Assembly: GCF_010725055.1 (NCBI RefSeq)
Contig: NZ_BJKB01000001.1
Span: 62,001-126,000 of the forward strand
Length of the DNA stretch: 64,000 bases
Reading direction: 5' to 3'
Origin: Gelidibacter japonicus
GTDB taxonomy: Bacteria > Bacteroidota > Bacteroidia > Flavobacteriales > Flavobacteriaceae
A program made the position numbers and the translations under genes. Of this stretch, positions 55,956-64,000 are shown in pieces; position 1 is the first letter of the stretch; every line of letters begins with the position of its first letter. The notes beneath the pieces are model-generated. The model was not told where the DNA came from, did not search any database, and was given only the letters and a program-made list of their open reading frames with translations.

Positions 55956-57012
55956 ATTTTTCTAATAAAGTAGCATATACTTCTTCGCAAAAGTATGGAC
56001 TTTGTTTGTAATATAATCCTTTCTTACTCAAAGCTTCTCGAAATTGGAATGTGTCCAAATTTGCAAAATCAACTAATAGCATTTTTGGAAATGTTTTTTC
56101 AATAATATAATCTTGAGCAGTAATTAATTTATCAGAACACCAGACATCTAAATCTAAAGCTAAATACTCAAAGATTTTATTTGGCGCACAATATTTAACA
56201 TTTAAAGAATTTGCCTTATAAAGAACGAGGCCAACATCGTATAGGCCTCTTAAACTAGGAATGTCAATATAATTAATACTTCCTTTATACTCGACGTTTT
56301 TATATGAATTCAAAGTGTTAATAATTTTTTTATTTGATGTATGTGAATAAAATGTAATTTCAAATTTATTGTTATTTCCATATTGTGTCAATATTTCATT
56401 TAAGTACATTCCTTCAAACGAAAGTGAACCTATATATAAAAGTTTAATTGTATTGTTCCCTTTTACATTTTCCTTTGAAGCATATTTAGAGCTCTCGATC
56501 GACCATAATCGTGATGGATAATTGGGCATAACCTGTAGTTTTGAAATGTCTAGGGTAGGAAAATCATTTTTAAAAAAATTAAGGCGATCATTATTGGTAT
56601 GTGAGACCCACCTAGCACTTTTTAAAATTGGCAGTTCGTATTTTCTTCCCAAACGCTCAAATAAAGATTGTTTTTTATAATCTGCCATGGAAAAATATTC
56701 GTGGTAATGGACAAAAATATTATATTTATTTAATTGAAATATTTTTTGAAATATTGCCAATGGAGAGACACTTATTGATTCAAAATATAATATATTTTTA
56801 GGTTTGAAAATCAGTAAACCAAGACCCTTTATGGTGTAGTTGAAATAGTCAAAAGTGGTTAATATTTTGTTAACTATGCTAAAGTTTGAAGTTCTTAGTT
56901 TTTTAGTAGTTATTAATTTATAATCCACATCTTGTTCGTCTAAAAATGATAGAAGATTTAATAAAGGTGGGTAGAGCTCCTTTGGCCGGTAATGTAGAAT
57001 TAGTAAATTCAT
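55933..57012 (-). CDS. Glycosyltransferase, divergent GT4-like
   Basis: A 359-residue protein starting MNLLILHYRPKELYPPLLNLL at 57012. An upstream frame to 57054 overlaps the next gene and is less likely. KLLYIGSLSFEGMYLNEILTQ (split) matches the GT-B linker, and KYCAPNKIFEYLALDLDVWC is the donor-site helix of GT4-like enzymes. The gene looks markedly richer in A and T than its neighbours, which may point to separate acquisition. Substrates unknown. Confidence 0.75.
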   Translation of the reverse strand: MNLLILHYRPKELYPPLLNLLSFLDEQDVDYKLITTKKLRTSNFSIVNKILTTFDYFNYTIKGLGLLIFKPKNILYFESISVSPLAIFQKIFQLNKYNIFVHYHEYFSMADYKKQSLFERLGRKYELPILKSARWVSHTNNDRLNFFKNDFPTLDISKLQVMPNYPSRLWSIESSKYASKENVKGNNTIKLLYIGSLSFEGMYLNEILTQYGNNNKFEITFYSHTSNKKIINTLNSYKNVEYKGSINYIDIPSLRGLYDVGLVLYKANSLNVKYCAPNKIFEYLALDLDVWCSDKLITAQDYIIEKTFPKMLLVDFANLDTFQFREALSKKGLYYKQSPYFCEEVYATLLEKFDEDINT

Positions 57013-57016
57013 TACA

Positions 57017-58120
57017 TTAATAATTGTTAATTGCTTTAATAATTCGTGCCCCAACTATAGCCCAAGTATTGTTTTGTAACGCATTAGACCGAGCCTTTAC
57101 TCTCATAGATTGATACTTTTCGGGATTAATTATCAGTTGTTCCATCCAAAATCTCAACTCATTGGGATCTCTTGGATCTTTTATTAGATATCCTGTCTGA
57201 CCATCAATTAAATATTCTGGAATGGCAAATCTATCTGATGCAATTGACACACATCCAAAATAGGACAGCTCATTTATGACTAATGTATTAGTATCTTTCA
57301 ACGTTGGATGTATTAAGGCAAATGTATTTTCGAAAATCTTAATGAGATCTTTCTTATCTTTCTTATCTGCTTTATTAAAAAAGCCTAGATATTCTACTCC
57401 GTTGACCTCTTTAATTTTCTCCCCTGGATCTTCTCCAACAATCCACAAATTGATGAAGTCATAAGATTTTTTTAATGTCTGAAATGCTTCAACTACAACT
57501 CTTCCTCCTTTCGGAATAAATTCTCTTGAAATAAATAAAAAATTAAATCCTTTGGTGTATTTATCTTCTTTAGGAATATCGATGAACCCCCCCACTCCAA
57601 CATTTAGAAAGTTATTACCACCCAGATTATAGGCTTTTTTGGTCTCATTTAAAGCCCACTCTGATCTAAAAAAAACCTTTTCAGCATTCTTTAGCCAATT
57701 CGCTTCTTTTTTATAAATTCTATCTAAGTCTTTTTTCTTAAACTCATTTTTATCATTATAGATTTCAACATAAGTAGCAAAGCAGGCATCATTAAAGCAA
57801 TAATAGGGCTTATCGGGTTGGGTGGAAATCCATTGCGTAAAGCCATGAAAAAAATAGGCATCAAACTCACCTTTTTTATCCTCAAATTGATTGCCTACAT
57901 CAGTAAGTCGTCGTTCCGAAAAATGATGATAATCTCTTTTTAAATGAAACCTTTTACGTAGGACTGACTTAATTTTAGACATAACATCAGGCTTGGGGTT
58001 TATTAAATAATAATCCGTGTCAAAGGAATCCTTGAGGTGATTATAAGTTGCAAAATTAACCCCAGAGCCCCCTCCACTCGATTCTTTTAAACTTGTATTT
58101 GTAATATAGGCTAATCTCAT
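57017..58120 (-). CDS. Family 4-like glycosyltransferase
   Basis: A 367-residue GT-B protein: N-terminal acceptor loop SSGGGSGVNFATYNHL, FLFISREFIPKGGRVVVEAF at the domain junction, and TLKDTNTLVINELSYFGCVS with IASDRFAIPEYLIDGQTGYL (split) in the donor half. It is separated from the next gene downstream by 4 bases. A 207-base gap lies on its upstream side, so it begins a sub-block of the locus. Confidence 0.83.
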   Translation of the reverse strand: MRLAYITNTSLKESSGGGSGVNFATYNHLKDSFDTDYYLINPKPDVMSKIKSVLRKRFHLKRDYHHFSERRLTDVGNQFEDKKGEFDAYFFHGFTQWISTQPDKPYYCFNDACFATYVEIYNDKNEFKKKDLDRIYKKEANWLKNAEKVFFRSEWALNETKKAYNLGGNNFLNVGVGGFIDIPKEDKYTKGFNFLFISREFIPKGGRVVVEAFQTLKKSYDFINLWIVGEDPGEKIKEVNGVEYLGFFNKADKKDKKDLIKIFENTFALIHPTLKDTNTLVINELSYFGCVSIASDRFAIPEYLIDGQTGYLIKDPRDPNELRFWMEQLIINPEKYQSMRVKARSNALQNNTWAIVGARIIKAINNY

Positions 58121-58327
58121 TTTGAAAACGATTTTAAATCAAAACTAAATGATTAAGAAAAACTCCATTATGAATAAACACTTTACCGACCATGACCACA
58201 TATTAGTAGTTGCGCACCATTTAACCCATTTATAAAGACCGTGGACTAAATATAAAAAAATGAGATTCAGTCGCTAATATTAAAATATGCATACTTTACT
58301 TTTATGAAACCTTTAATGATTTTTATA

Positions 58328-59497
58328 TTACAAGGATTTAATCAAATTTTCAATAATAAAGTCGTAAGAATATTCCTTTATTATCTCTCCACTACTTGTT
58401 CCCATTCTCTTTGCAATCTCTGGATTTTTAGCTAGGAAATCAATTTTTGAACTTAAGTCATTAATGTCTCCCATCTCATAAACATAGCCATTCTCAGCCC
58501 TACACAAGTCCACAACAGATCCTACAGTGTTTGATAATATTATTGGCAAATTAAAATTCATGGCTTCATTAACCACTAATCCCCATGTTTCCAACTGACT
58601 TGGTAATACCAAAAGATCTCCCGTTAGGTAATAATCCAATAAAGCCCCTTGATTTTTAAAACCCACCATTTTAATTGTGTTGGGTGGATATACTTCACAA
58701 GCTTGTTTGACTTCATTATACAACTTACCATCACCTACAATGGTGAGATGTACTCTTTCATTAATTTTTCCAACGGCCTCAATTAAATCAAAAATCCGTT
58801 TTTCCGGATGAAGCCTTCCAATAAAGAGAACATTAAACTTATTTGGAATACCCAATTTGTTGCGTATTTCTTCATTGTTATTTTTATGTGCCTGATAATA
58901 ACTTTCAAATTTGGCATTATCTATGGCATGCGGTAGATGAAGAAGCTGTTCTTCCTTTACCCCGTAAGACTGAAAAAAAGATTTATTCTGTGTGCCTACA
59001 TAACTGATTTTGGTATATAATGGAAATAGAAACATCCCATATAGAAAATGTTTTATTTTTCTCATCCAACCCACTAATCTTTTATCTCCTTCTATTGAGT
59101 TATCTCCCCGAACGTACACTTTTATTTTTAACAACTTACAACAAAAAACAGCCCAGACCATTGTAAAATAATTCCAACCATTTATAACGAGAACATCAGG
59201 CCTTTCTTCTTTAAGTCTGCCATAGATACTAAAGTTCATCAAACCAAAAAAACCATTGAACATCCCCTTTTTAAATGCTTTGTTTTCTAAGATCTCGTGC
59301 GGATGCCCAGCAACTAAATCCACGTCCCAATTGGGGAGTTCGCCGAGCTCAGGATGGAAGCGCATTCCGTCTTTAGCCAAACCATAATCAGTACAATAGT
59401 AAACCTTTAAATCGATTAATTTACTTTGTGTCATTCTATCATAAAGCGGTGAATGGTATTGAATAGGATGTGATTGTAAGAATGATATTTTATACAT
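58328..59497 (-). CDS. Family 4 glycosyltransferase
   Basis: A 389-residue GT-B transferase. N-terminal FLQSHPIQYHSPLYDRM, the junction VLFIGRLHPEKRIFDLIEAVGK (split), and the Glu pair in SQLETWGLVVNEAMNFNLPI followed by SNTVGSVVDLC. It overlaps the neighbouring glycosyltransferase start by 8 bases. Confidence 0.87.
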   Translation of the reverse strand: MYKISFLQSHPIQYHSPLYDRMTQSKLIDLKVYYCTDYGLAKDGMRFHPELGELPNWDVDLVAGHPHEILENKAFKKGMFNGFFGLMNFSIYGRLKEERPDVLVINGWNYFTMVWAVFCCKLLKIKVYVRGDNSIEGDKRLVGWMRKIKHFLYGMFLFPLYTKISYVGTQNKSFFQSYGVKEEQLLHLPHAIDNAKFESYYQAHKNNNEEIRNKLGIPNKFNVLFIGRLHPEKRIFDLIEAVGKINERVHLTIVGDGKLYNEVKQACEVYPPNTIKMVGFKNQGALLDYYLTGDLLVLPSQLETWGLVVNEAMNFNLPIILSNTVGSVVDLCRAENGYVYEMGDINDLSSKIDFLAKNPEIAKRMGTSSGEIIKEYSYDFIIENLIKSL

Positions 59498-60752
59498 TTC
59501 TAATCTCTAAAGCTTTATTTATACCACCAACCAATGATTTAGCTGAGGCCTTTGCACTGTATTTTTCCAAAGATTCTAACTTAACGTTCCAATTAACCTC
59601 ACTTAAGAAATAGCTCCTTAATAAGTTTTCAAGCCTTGCATTCAAATCTTTATCAGATTTATTTTCATCATAGGTCATTAAAAACTGGTCAGCATTGCAT
59701 TCTCTTAAAATATCAACAACCGTACTTTTCTCATGGAAAAAAGCGAAAACGGGGCGTTTACTTAAAATGGATTGAAAAATCTTAGAGGCTGTATAATGCG
59801 GTGAAGGACTTCCTATGGCCAACACCCCTTGTGCCTGACCCAAATAATATAGGATATTTAAAAATGGTAATCGGTCCCTTTTTTCAATAACAACATCGGA
59901 TAGACCATAGTCATTTGCAAGCTCCTGAATTGTTTTCCCAGGATATAGTCCTGTACCAATAAAGTAAAGTTTGATATGATCATTCCATTGATTACTATCT
60001 TTAAAACCCTTAATGACAGCAAAAAACTTATGAAAAAAAGAAACTGAATTGGGCAAGAACGCGCCAGCATAGATGTAGGGAATTACATTTTTTTCATGGT
60101 TCCATGGCGTTTCAATATCTAACTTTATATCGTGGTCCGTAGGATCAAAACCATAAGGCATGGCCACATCTACTTTGTTTGCGACTTTATCATTTCTGTC
60201 CAAAACACCTTGATAATAGGCTTTTGCTACCCCAGAAATCAAACTTGCCCTTTTCACTGCAATGGGTTCCAAAAATTGGGCTACTTTTAAGGCCAGTCTC
60301 TGTCGCAACCCTGAGCTCGGATAGTTTTTCATGTCTCGCACCCATGGGTCAATATAATCAATTCCATACGGAATTTTATATTTTGAATAGAGCATTCTTC
60401 CTAATAACGAAGGATAATAAGATGGTATCGGAATCCAAATGAAATCAATTTCCTTTGCTGCGATAATTTTTTTGGCACCTCTATAAAGTTGCCAAAAAGA
60501 CCGAATCCCAATATCACCAAATATTCTGATTTTACCTAATGGAAAGGCATTAACGCGATGCACCTCAAAATGATCTTTAAATGTCCTTTTAAAATCTAAG
60601 TCAGGTACTTCCTCAAAAAACTCTTCTTTGACCGTAAGAATTATTGGGTGCCAACCAAATTGCGGCAAAAAGTTACCAATCAATCGAGGTCTATGAACAC
60701 CGGCTAAATTTGCAGGATGCCAATGCGGATATATGATCAAAAGGTTTTTCAT
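59490..60752 (-). CDS. Glycosyltransferase (GT-B fold)
   Basis: A 420-residue protein. The N-terminus IIYPHWHPANLAGVHRPRLIG is typical of a Bacteroidota GT4-like group. The C-terminal half has PYIYAGAFLPNS, FYFIGTGLYPGKTIQELANDYGL and the donor-site region PHYTASKIFQSILSKRPVFA. It shares a 4-base overlap with the upstream gene and an 8-base overlap with the one downstream, so these genes are tightly coupled. Confidence 0.8.
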   Translation of the reverse strand: MKNLLIIYPHWHPANLAGVHRPRLIGNFLPQFGWHPIILTVKEEFFEEVPDLDFKRTFKDHFEVHRVNAFPLGKIRIFGDIGIRSFWQLYRGAKKIIAAKEIDFIWIPIPSYYPSLLGRMLYSKYKIPYGIDYIDPWVRDMKNYPSSGLRQRLALKVAQFLEPIAVKRASLISGVAKAYYQGVLDRNDKVANKVDVAMPYGFDPTDHDIKLDIETPWNHEKNVIPYIYAGAFLPNSVSFFHKFFAVIKGFKDSNQWNDHIKLYFIGTGLYPGKTIQELANDYGLSDVVIEKRDRLPFLNILYYLGQAQGVLAIGSPSPHYTASKIFQSILSKRPVFAFFHEKSTVVDILRECNADQFLMTYDENKSDKDLNARLENLLRSYFLSEVNWNVKLESLEKYSAKASAKSLVGGINKALEIRNV

Positions 60753-61945
60753 TTAACAATCTCTTTCAATATACTACTTTGGGTTTCCCAAGAAAATGCC
60801 TTTGCCCGCTTCCAGCGTTCAACTTTGAATCTGAGTTGTAATAACTCTCTGTCCAATTGGCGAATTTCATCGCTTAACGATGTTTCTATGATTATACCTG
60901 CTTGCTTCCCTAATTTCTTTAAAAAATGAGTTTGACCAAAAGTATCAGTAGCTAGTATAAATAGTCCCGCTTGAGCATAGGCTAAAAATTTATTGGTCAA
61001 ACAAATATCTCGATTTCCATCCGCGTCTCTATTTTCCAATGCTAAACCAACATCCATTTTAGATAGAAACTTATGTAAATTATGTTGGCTCATCGGAGGA
61101 TGTATGGCTACATTATCTGAGATTTCCATCCGTTGTATAAAACTCGGGTTAGGATTCCCTATCAAGTGAAATTTGATGTCTAAAAACTCCTTCGCAACTT
61201 CAAAGACCTCTTCCAATCCTCTTTTTGGACTAATATTCTGTGAGAACCAAACGAAGTTAAGCTTTTCATTAGTCGCGATTGGTTCTCCAAAATCAACCGA
61301 TCTAAAAGAATTAATAATCACGGCTCTTTTTGTCTGTTGCTTAAAGCTAAAAATAGTTTCACATTTTAATTTAATACCTTGTGAAGCATAAGTTATTGCA
61401 TCGGCAATATTGAAAGCGGACTGCATAATTACGATTCTGTTCTGATATTCATGCTTTTTGTTAAAATACAATGCTTCTCCCGGATGGTAATCTTCAATAT
61501 CCAATTGTAACTTTATAGAAGAATTAATGGCTAATTTATAGGCCGGGTAAAAAGCTCCTAAATTGTGGGCAATTACTCTCGATAGATTTACATTTCTGAA
61601 TAATCGATTTGATCTGAACCACAATTGTGGTGCCTTATCATTATTGGCAAAGGCACAAATTTGGGTGTTATTTTCAAAAAAACCATTGAATACAATTGCC
61701 ATTTTGTGTATGACTCTGGATACAAGAGTTTCCAGAAATACTTTTTTTCGATCTATTTCTATAAAATTGACTTCAGGGTTTCTTAATTTGATTTCTTTAG
61801 TCAAGGCCATACTCCAATCGTCACTCAAAAAGTACATAACGTGACATTTAGCATTGTTTTTCAATGTTTCAAATTCCTTTACCAACCTAGGATTTGTCGC
61901 TAAATTCCCCGTTGTAATAAATAAAATTTCAGATGTTTTATTCAT
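60749..61945 (-). CDS. Glycosyltransferase (GT-B fold)
   Basis: A 398-residue protein beginning MNKTSEILFITTGNLATNP at 61945. The longer frame to 61978 adds 11 non-homologous residues. Junction segment FVWFSQNISPKRGLEEVFEVAK (split) and donor-site helix DICLTNKFLAYAQAGLFILATD. Its stop overlaps the next start by 4 bases. Acceptor and donor unknown. Confidence 0.8.
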   Translation of the reverse strand: MNKTSEILFITTGNLATNPRLVKEFETLKNNAKCHVMYFLSDDWSMALTKEIKLRNPEVNFIEIDRKKVFLETLVSRVIHKMAIVFNGFFENNTQICAFANNDKAPQLWFRSNRLFRNVNLSRVIAHNLGAFYPAYKLAINSSIKLQLDIEDYHPGEALYFNKKHEYQNRIVIMQSAFNIADAITYASQGIKLKCETIFSFKQQTKRAVIINSFRSVDFGEPIATNEKLNFVWFSQNISPKRGLEEVFEVAKEFLDIKFHLIGNPNPSFIQRMEISDNVAIHPPMSQHNLHKFLSKMDVGLALENRDADGNRDICLTNKFLAYAQAGLFILATDTFGQTHFLKKLGKQAGIIIETSLSDEIRQLDRELLQLRFKVERWKRAKAFSWETQSSILKEIVK

Positions 61946-62044
61946 TTGATACTCCGTTCTCGAAATCATCATTTCCAAAATAAAAATCCAGATTTGAAAA
62001 TTCGAAGATACTTAGATGAGAACCATTAACCATAGTTCAACCGT

Positions 62045-63079
62045 TTACTTTGGTAAGCCATGCAGTTTTTGCTCGTATAGTCTTATATACTCTGAAGAAA
62101 TCGATTCAACAGAAAATCGTTTTACAGCATCCTTCCTCACAGTTTCCAAATTAACTTCATTCAATCTGTTAACAGCATCGGCCATGCCGTTCACATCTTC
62201 AACTATAAATCCATTGATTCCAGATTTAACAACTTCTGGCACTGAGCCTCTATTAAAGCCGATGACAGGAACCCCACAAGCCAGTGCCTCTGCCATGACA
62301 ATTCCAAAAGGTTCTTCCCATTTAATTGGAAAAAGAAAGGCTTTAGATTTCTGAAACAGCTCTAATTTTTTATCATCATTGATAGGGCCGACATAGCTTA
62401 TCAAATGATTATCCAAAAATGGTTTGATAGACAATTCAAAATAATCCTCAAAGCCACTAGAGATATTTCCAGCAATCACCAACTTTTCTTGCGTCATAAG
62501 TGCTACCTCAATAGCTTCTTTAGTCCCTTTTACATTTTCTATACGTCCCAAAAAAAATAAAATCTCCTTCTTCACGTCATTATTTGGAACAAAAAAATTG
62601 GTGTTCGTGAAATTATGAATTGCTGTACACTTAGGTCTAATTGGATGGTTTTTAATCATGTGCTCACCACAAGAGGTAAATGAAAGTTTTTTACCAGCAA
62701 TTTTGCTAGCCATGACACTTGATTTTTCACTTATTTCACGTTGGTAAGATTGAATGACAGGAATCTTAGCAATTAAAAAAGAAGGATATAAATAAAGCAG
62801 GCGACTAAAGCTATGGATGATGTCGGGCTTAATTTCTCTAACTACTTTCGTAAGATATAGAGTATTACTTAAAACATTAAGAATGCCCCTAGAATGTAAC
62901 TTTGGCCATCCAAAAAGTTTCACTATATTCTTGTTTTTCGAATCTGGATGGGCAACCAAATACACTTCATGTCCTTGATTGCTAAATGCTGTTATTAAGC
63001 CATCTACTATTCTTTCTATACCTCCATAGTTGGTAGGAGGAACAGGTATCTCGGGATCTACTGTTAAAAGAATTCTCAT
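62045..63079 (-). CDS. Family 4 glycosyltransferase
   Basis: A 344-residue GT-B transferase with textbook motifs: N-terminal VPPTNYGGIERIVDGLITAF, junction ILFFLGRIENVKGTKEAIEV, and EEPFGIVMAEALACGVPVIG with NRGSVPEVVKSGINGFIVED. It lies 99 bases from the next gene downstream and about 190 from the one upstream, where no strong promoter box was found. Confidence 0.9.
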   Translation of the reverse strand: MRILLTVDPEIPVPPTNYGGIERIVDGLITAFSNQGHEVYLVAHPDSKNKNIVKLFGWPKLHSRGILNVLSNTLYLTKVVREIKPDIIHSFSRLLYLYPSFLIAKIPVIQSYQREISEKSSVMASKIAGKKLSFTSCGEHMIKNHPIRPKCTAIHNFTNTNFFVPNNDVKKEILFFLGRIENVKGTKEAIEVALMTQEKLVIAGNISSGFEDYFELSIKPFLDNHLISYVGPINDDKKLELFQKSKAFLFPIKWEEPFGIVMAEALACGVPVIGFNRGSVPEVVKSGINGFIVEDVNGMADAVNRLNEVNLETVRKDAVKRFSVESISSEYIRLYEQKLHGLPK

Positions 63080-63268
63080 ATCATTATTTTAAAGCAACTT
63101 AATTAATTACGTTAACTTTAGTTGGCAGAATACATTCCTTAAAAATTACTGCTATGTGTTTTGATTATAGAAATTATGCTGAGAGCTAACACTTTCTTCC
63201 TAAAGTTCATTGCTATTTATCTTAACATTGTGCCTTTATAAAAAGGATTTCATCAAAGTATTCTCAAC

Positions 63269-64000
63269 TCAATTTAAGATTTTCAAAACATTATTATCAT
63301 AGCTATTTTTGTTGGCAAAGGCCTTTCTTTTTTCAAATAGCGAGATGTTGGATATATTATCCCAATCTTTTATTTGTTGACCAAAGAATTCAGGAAAGCG
63401 CGAGTTATCAAATGTAGTCAACATTGGAAAGAGGTTTTCATTATCATACATACTAATCCTCGTGGAAATTATGGGTTTTCCTGTAGACAGATATTCCATG
63501 ATTTTATGGGAATTCGAACATTCATTCTTGTCAAACTTATAATCATAGCACACTAAAAAGGCATCAATATTTTGATATGCTGCAGCCAGTTCTTCAGGTG
63601 TTACAATACCATGGAGCACACAATTTTCACTCTGACTTAAAAAATCAATAAATTCATAAGTATCTGGAGACGTGTCCACCCCAAGATTCGTATCGGCTGT
63701 TTCATACGCGCCATAAAAATGGAACTGCAGCTCTGAATGATTTGAAACGATTTTCTTTAGGACCAACTTATCCAAAATGGGACCTATAAGCAAATTACCT
63801 ACATACGCAATGTGTTTTGGTTTTGAAACCTCCTTATACTTGTAATCCTTTTGTGAGAAAAAGGGACTGAGACCATGATGCAACAATTTCTTAGATGAAA
63901 AATTGGGAAAGGCTCGAAGGATTACTGGAGAAATCGATATTAGTTCATCAAAACCATTATAAGCTTCTCTATACTTAACATTCACTTGATCTACCGGAAA
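63269..64000 (-). CDS. Glycosyltransferase, 5' end outside window
   Basis: The frame is open to the window edge: five codons (FPVDQ) precede a GTG at 63985, so the gene starts outside. The visible ~243 residues are the C-terminal half of a GT-B enzyme with HIAYVGNLLIGPILDKLV, QNIDAFLVCYDYKFDKNECSNS (split) and SHKIMEYLSTGKPIISTRI as the donor site. The YDYK...HKIMEYLSTGKP arrangement is seen in capsule-type transferases. The polysaccharide locus therefore continues to the right. Confidence 0.82.
   Translation of the reverse strand, partial: FPVDQVNVKYREAYNGFDELISISPVILRAFPNFSSKKLLHHGLSPFFSQKDYKYKEVSKPKHIAYVGNLLIGPILDKLVLKKIVSNHSELQFHFYGAYETADTNLGVDTSPDTYEFIDFLSQSENCVLHGIVTPEELAAAYQNIDAFLVCYDYKFDKNECSNSHKIMEYLSTGKPIISTRISMYDNENLFPMLTTFDNSRFPEFFGQQIKDWDNISNISLFEKRKAFANKNSYDNNVLKILN

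Overview
The window is chromosomal DNA from a member of the Bacteroidota, almost certainly a Flavobacteriaceae. The evidence is SusC/SusD outer-membrane proteins, type IX secretion (T9SS) cargo with type A and type B C-terminal sorting domains, a PorT-like T9SS protein, a TamL-type lipoprotein Omp85, a short primary sigma factor without region 1.1, and repeated TAnnTTTG promoter boxes upstream of genes. I saw no rRNA, tRNA, CRISPR array, transposase or phage gene.

Layout. 1-6.4 kb: 3' part of pruA (proline catabolism), a T9SS-secreted esterase-like protein, rsmG, a fatty acid desaturase and an aspartate aminotransferase. 7.0-14.8 kb: a SusC/SusD pair without neighbouring polysaccharide enzymes, then a 900-residue beta-propeller/PKD protein with a type B sorting domain. 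14.8-17.8 kb: trkA-trkH potassium uptake. 18.0-23.5 kb: ubiE/menG, porT, a SpoU-type RNA methyltransferase, tamL. 23.7-26.8 kb: fbaA and accD, separated by a seven-copy 135/153-bp tandem array that begins inside the last codons of fbaA. 26.8-31.8 kb: a lipoprotein, a PAS histidine kinase, rpsO, pnp. 32.6-39.4 kb: proC-proB-proA (proline synthesis), a small unknown gene, rpoD, a 616-bp heptanucleotide array, rpe. 40.1-64 kb: a CBS protein, then a long minus-strand exopolysaccharide/capsule locus (Wzc, Wza, a WecA/MraY-type initiating transferase, a polymerase candidate, about ten glycosyltransferases, two acyltransferases, a carbamoyltransferase, a UDP-xylose-forming decarboxylase and a DegT aminotransferase) that runs off the right edge.

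How it works together. The polysaccharide locus would build a repeat unit on undecaprenyl phosphate, decorate it with xylose, acyl and carbamoyl groups and possibly an amino sugar, polymerise it and export it through Wza under Wzc control. No flippase is visible, so the locus continues outside the window. PorT links to the two T9SS cargo proteins. TamL, SusC/D and Wza are all envelope functions.

The most unusual part is non-coding. Between about 19.4 and 40 kb nearly every longer gene boundary carries short-word tandem tracts. Most have a 7-bp period although the words differ completely (AAATTCA, CCCTAAT, AAATCGT, TATTAAG, GAGGGAT drifting to GAGAGGT and ACTGTCG, GATTGAT, GAAACTC, CAACTGC). 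The largest has 88 units in unbroken register and a 77-bp higher-order period. Several touch start or stop codons. This shared unit length, rather than any protein, is the best candidate for an undescribed phenomenon here.
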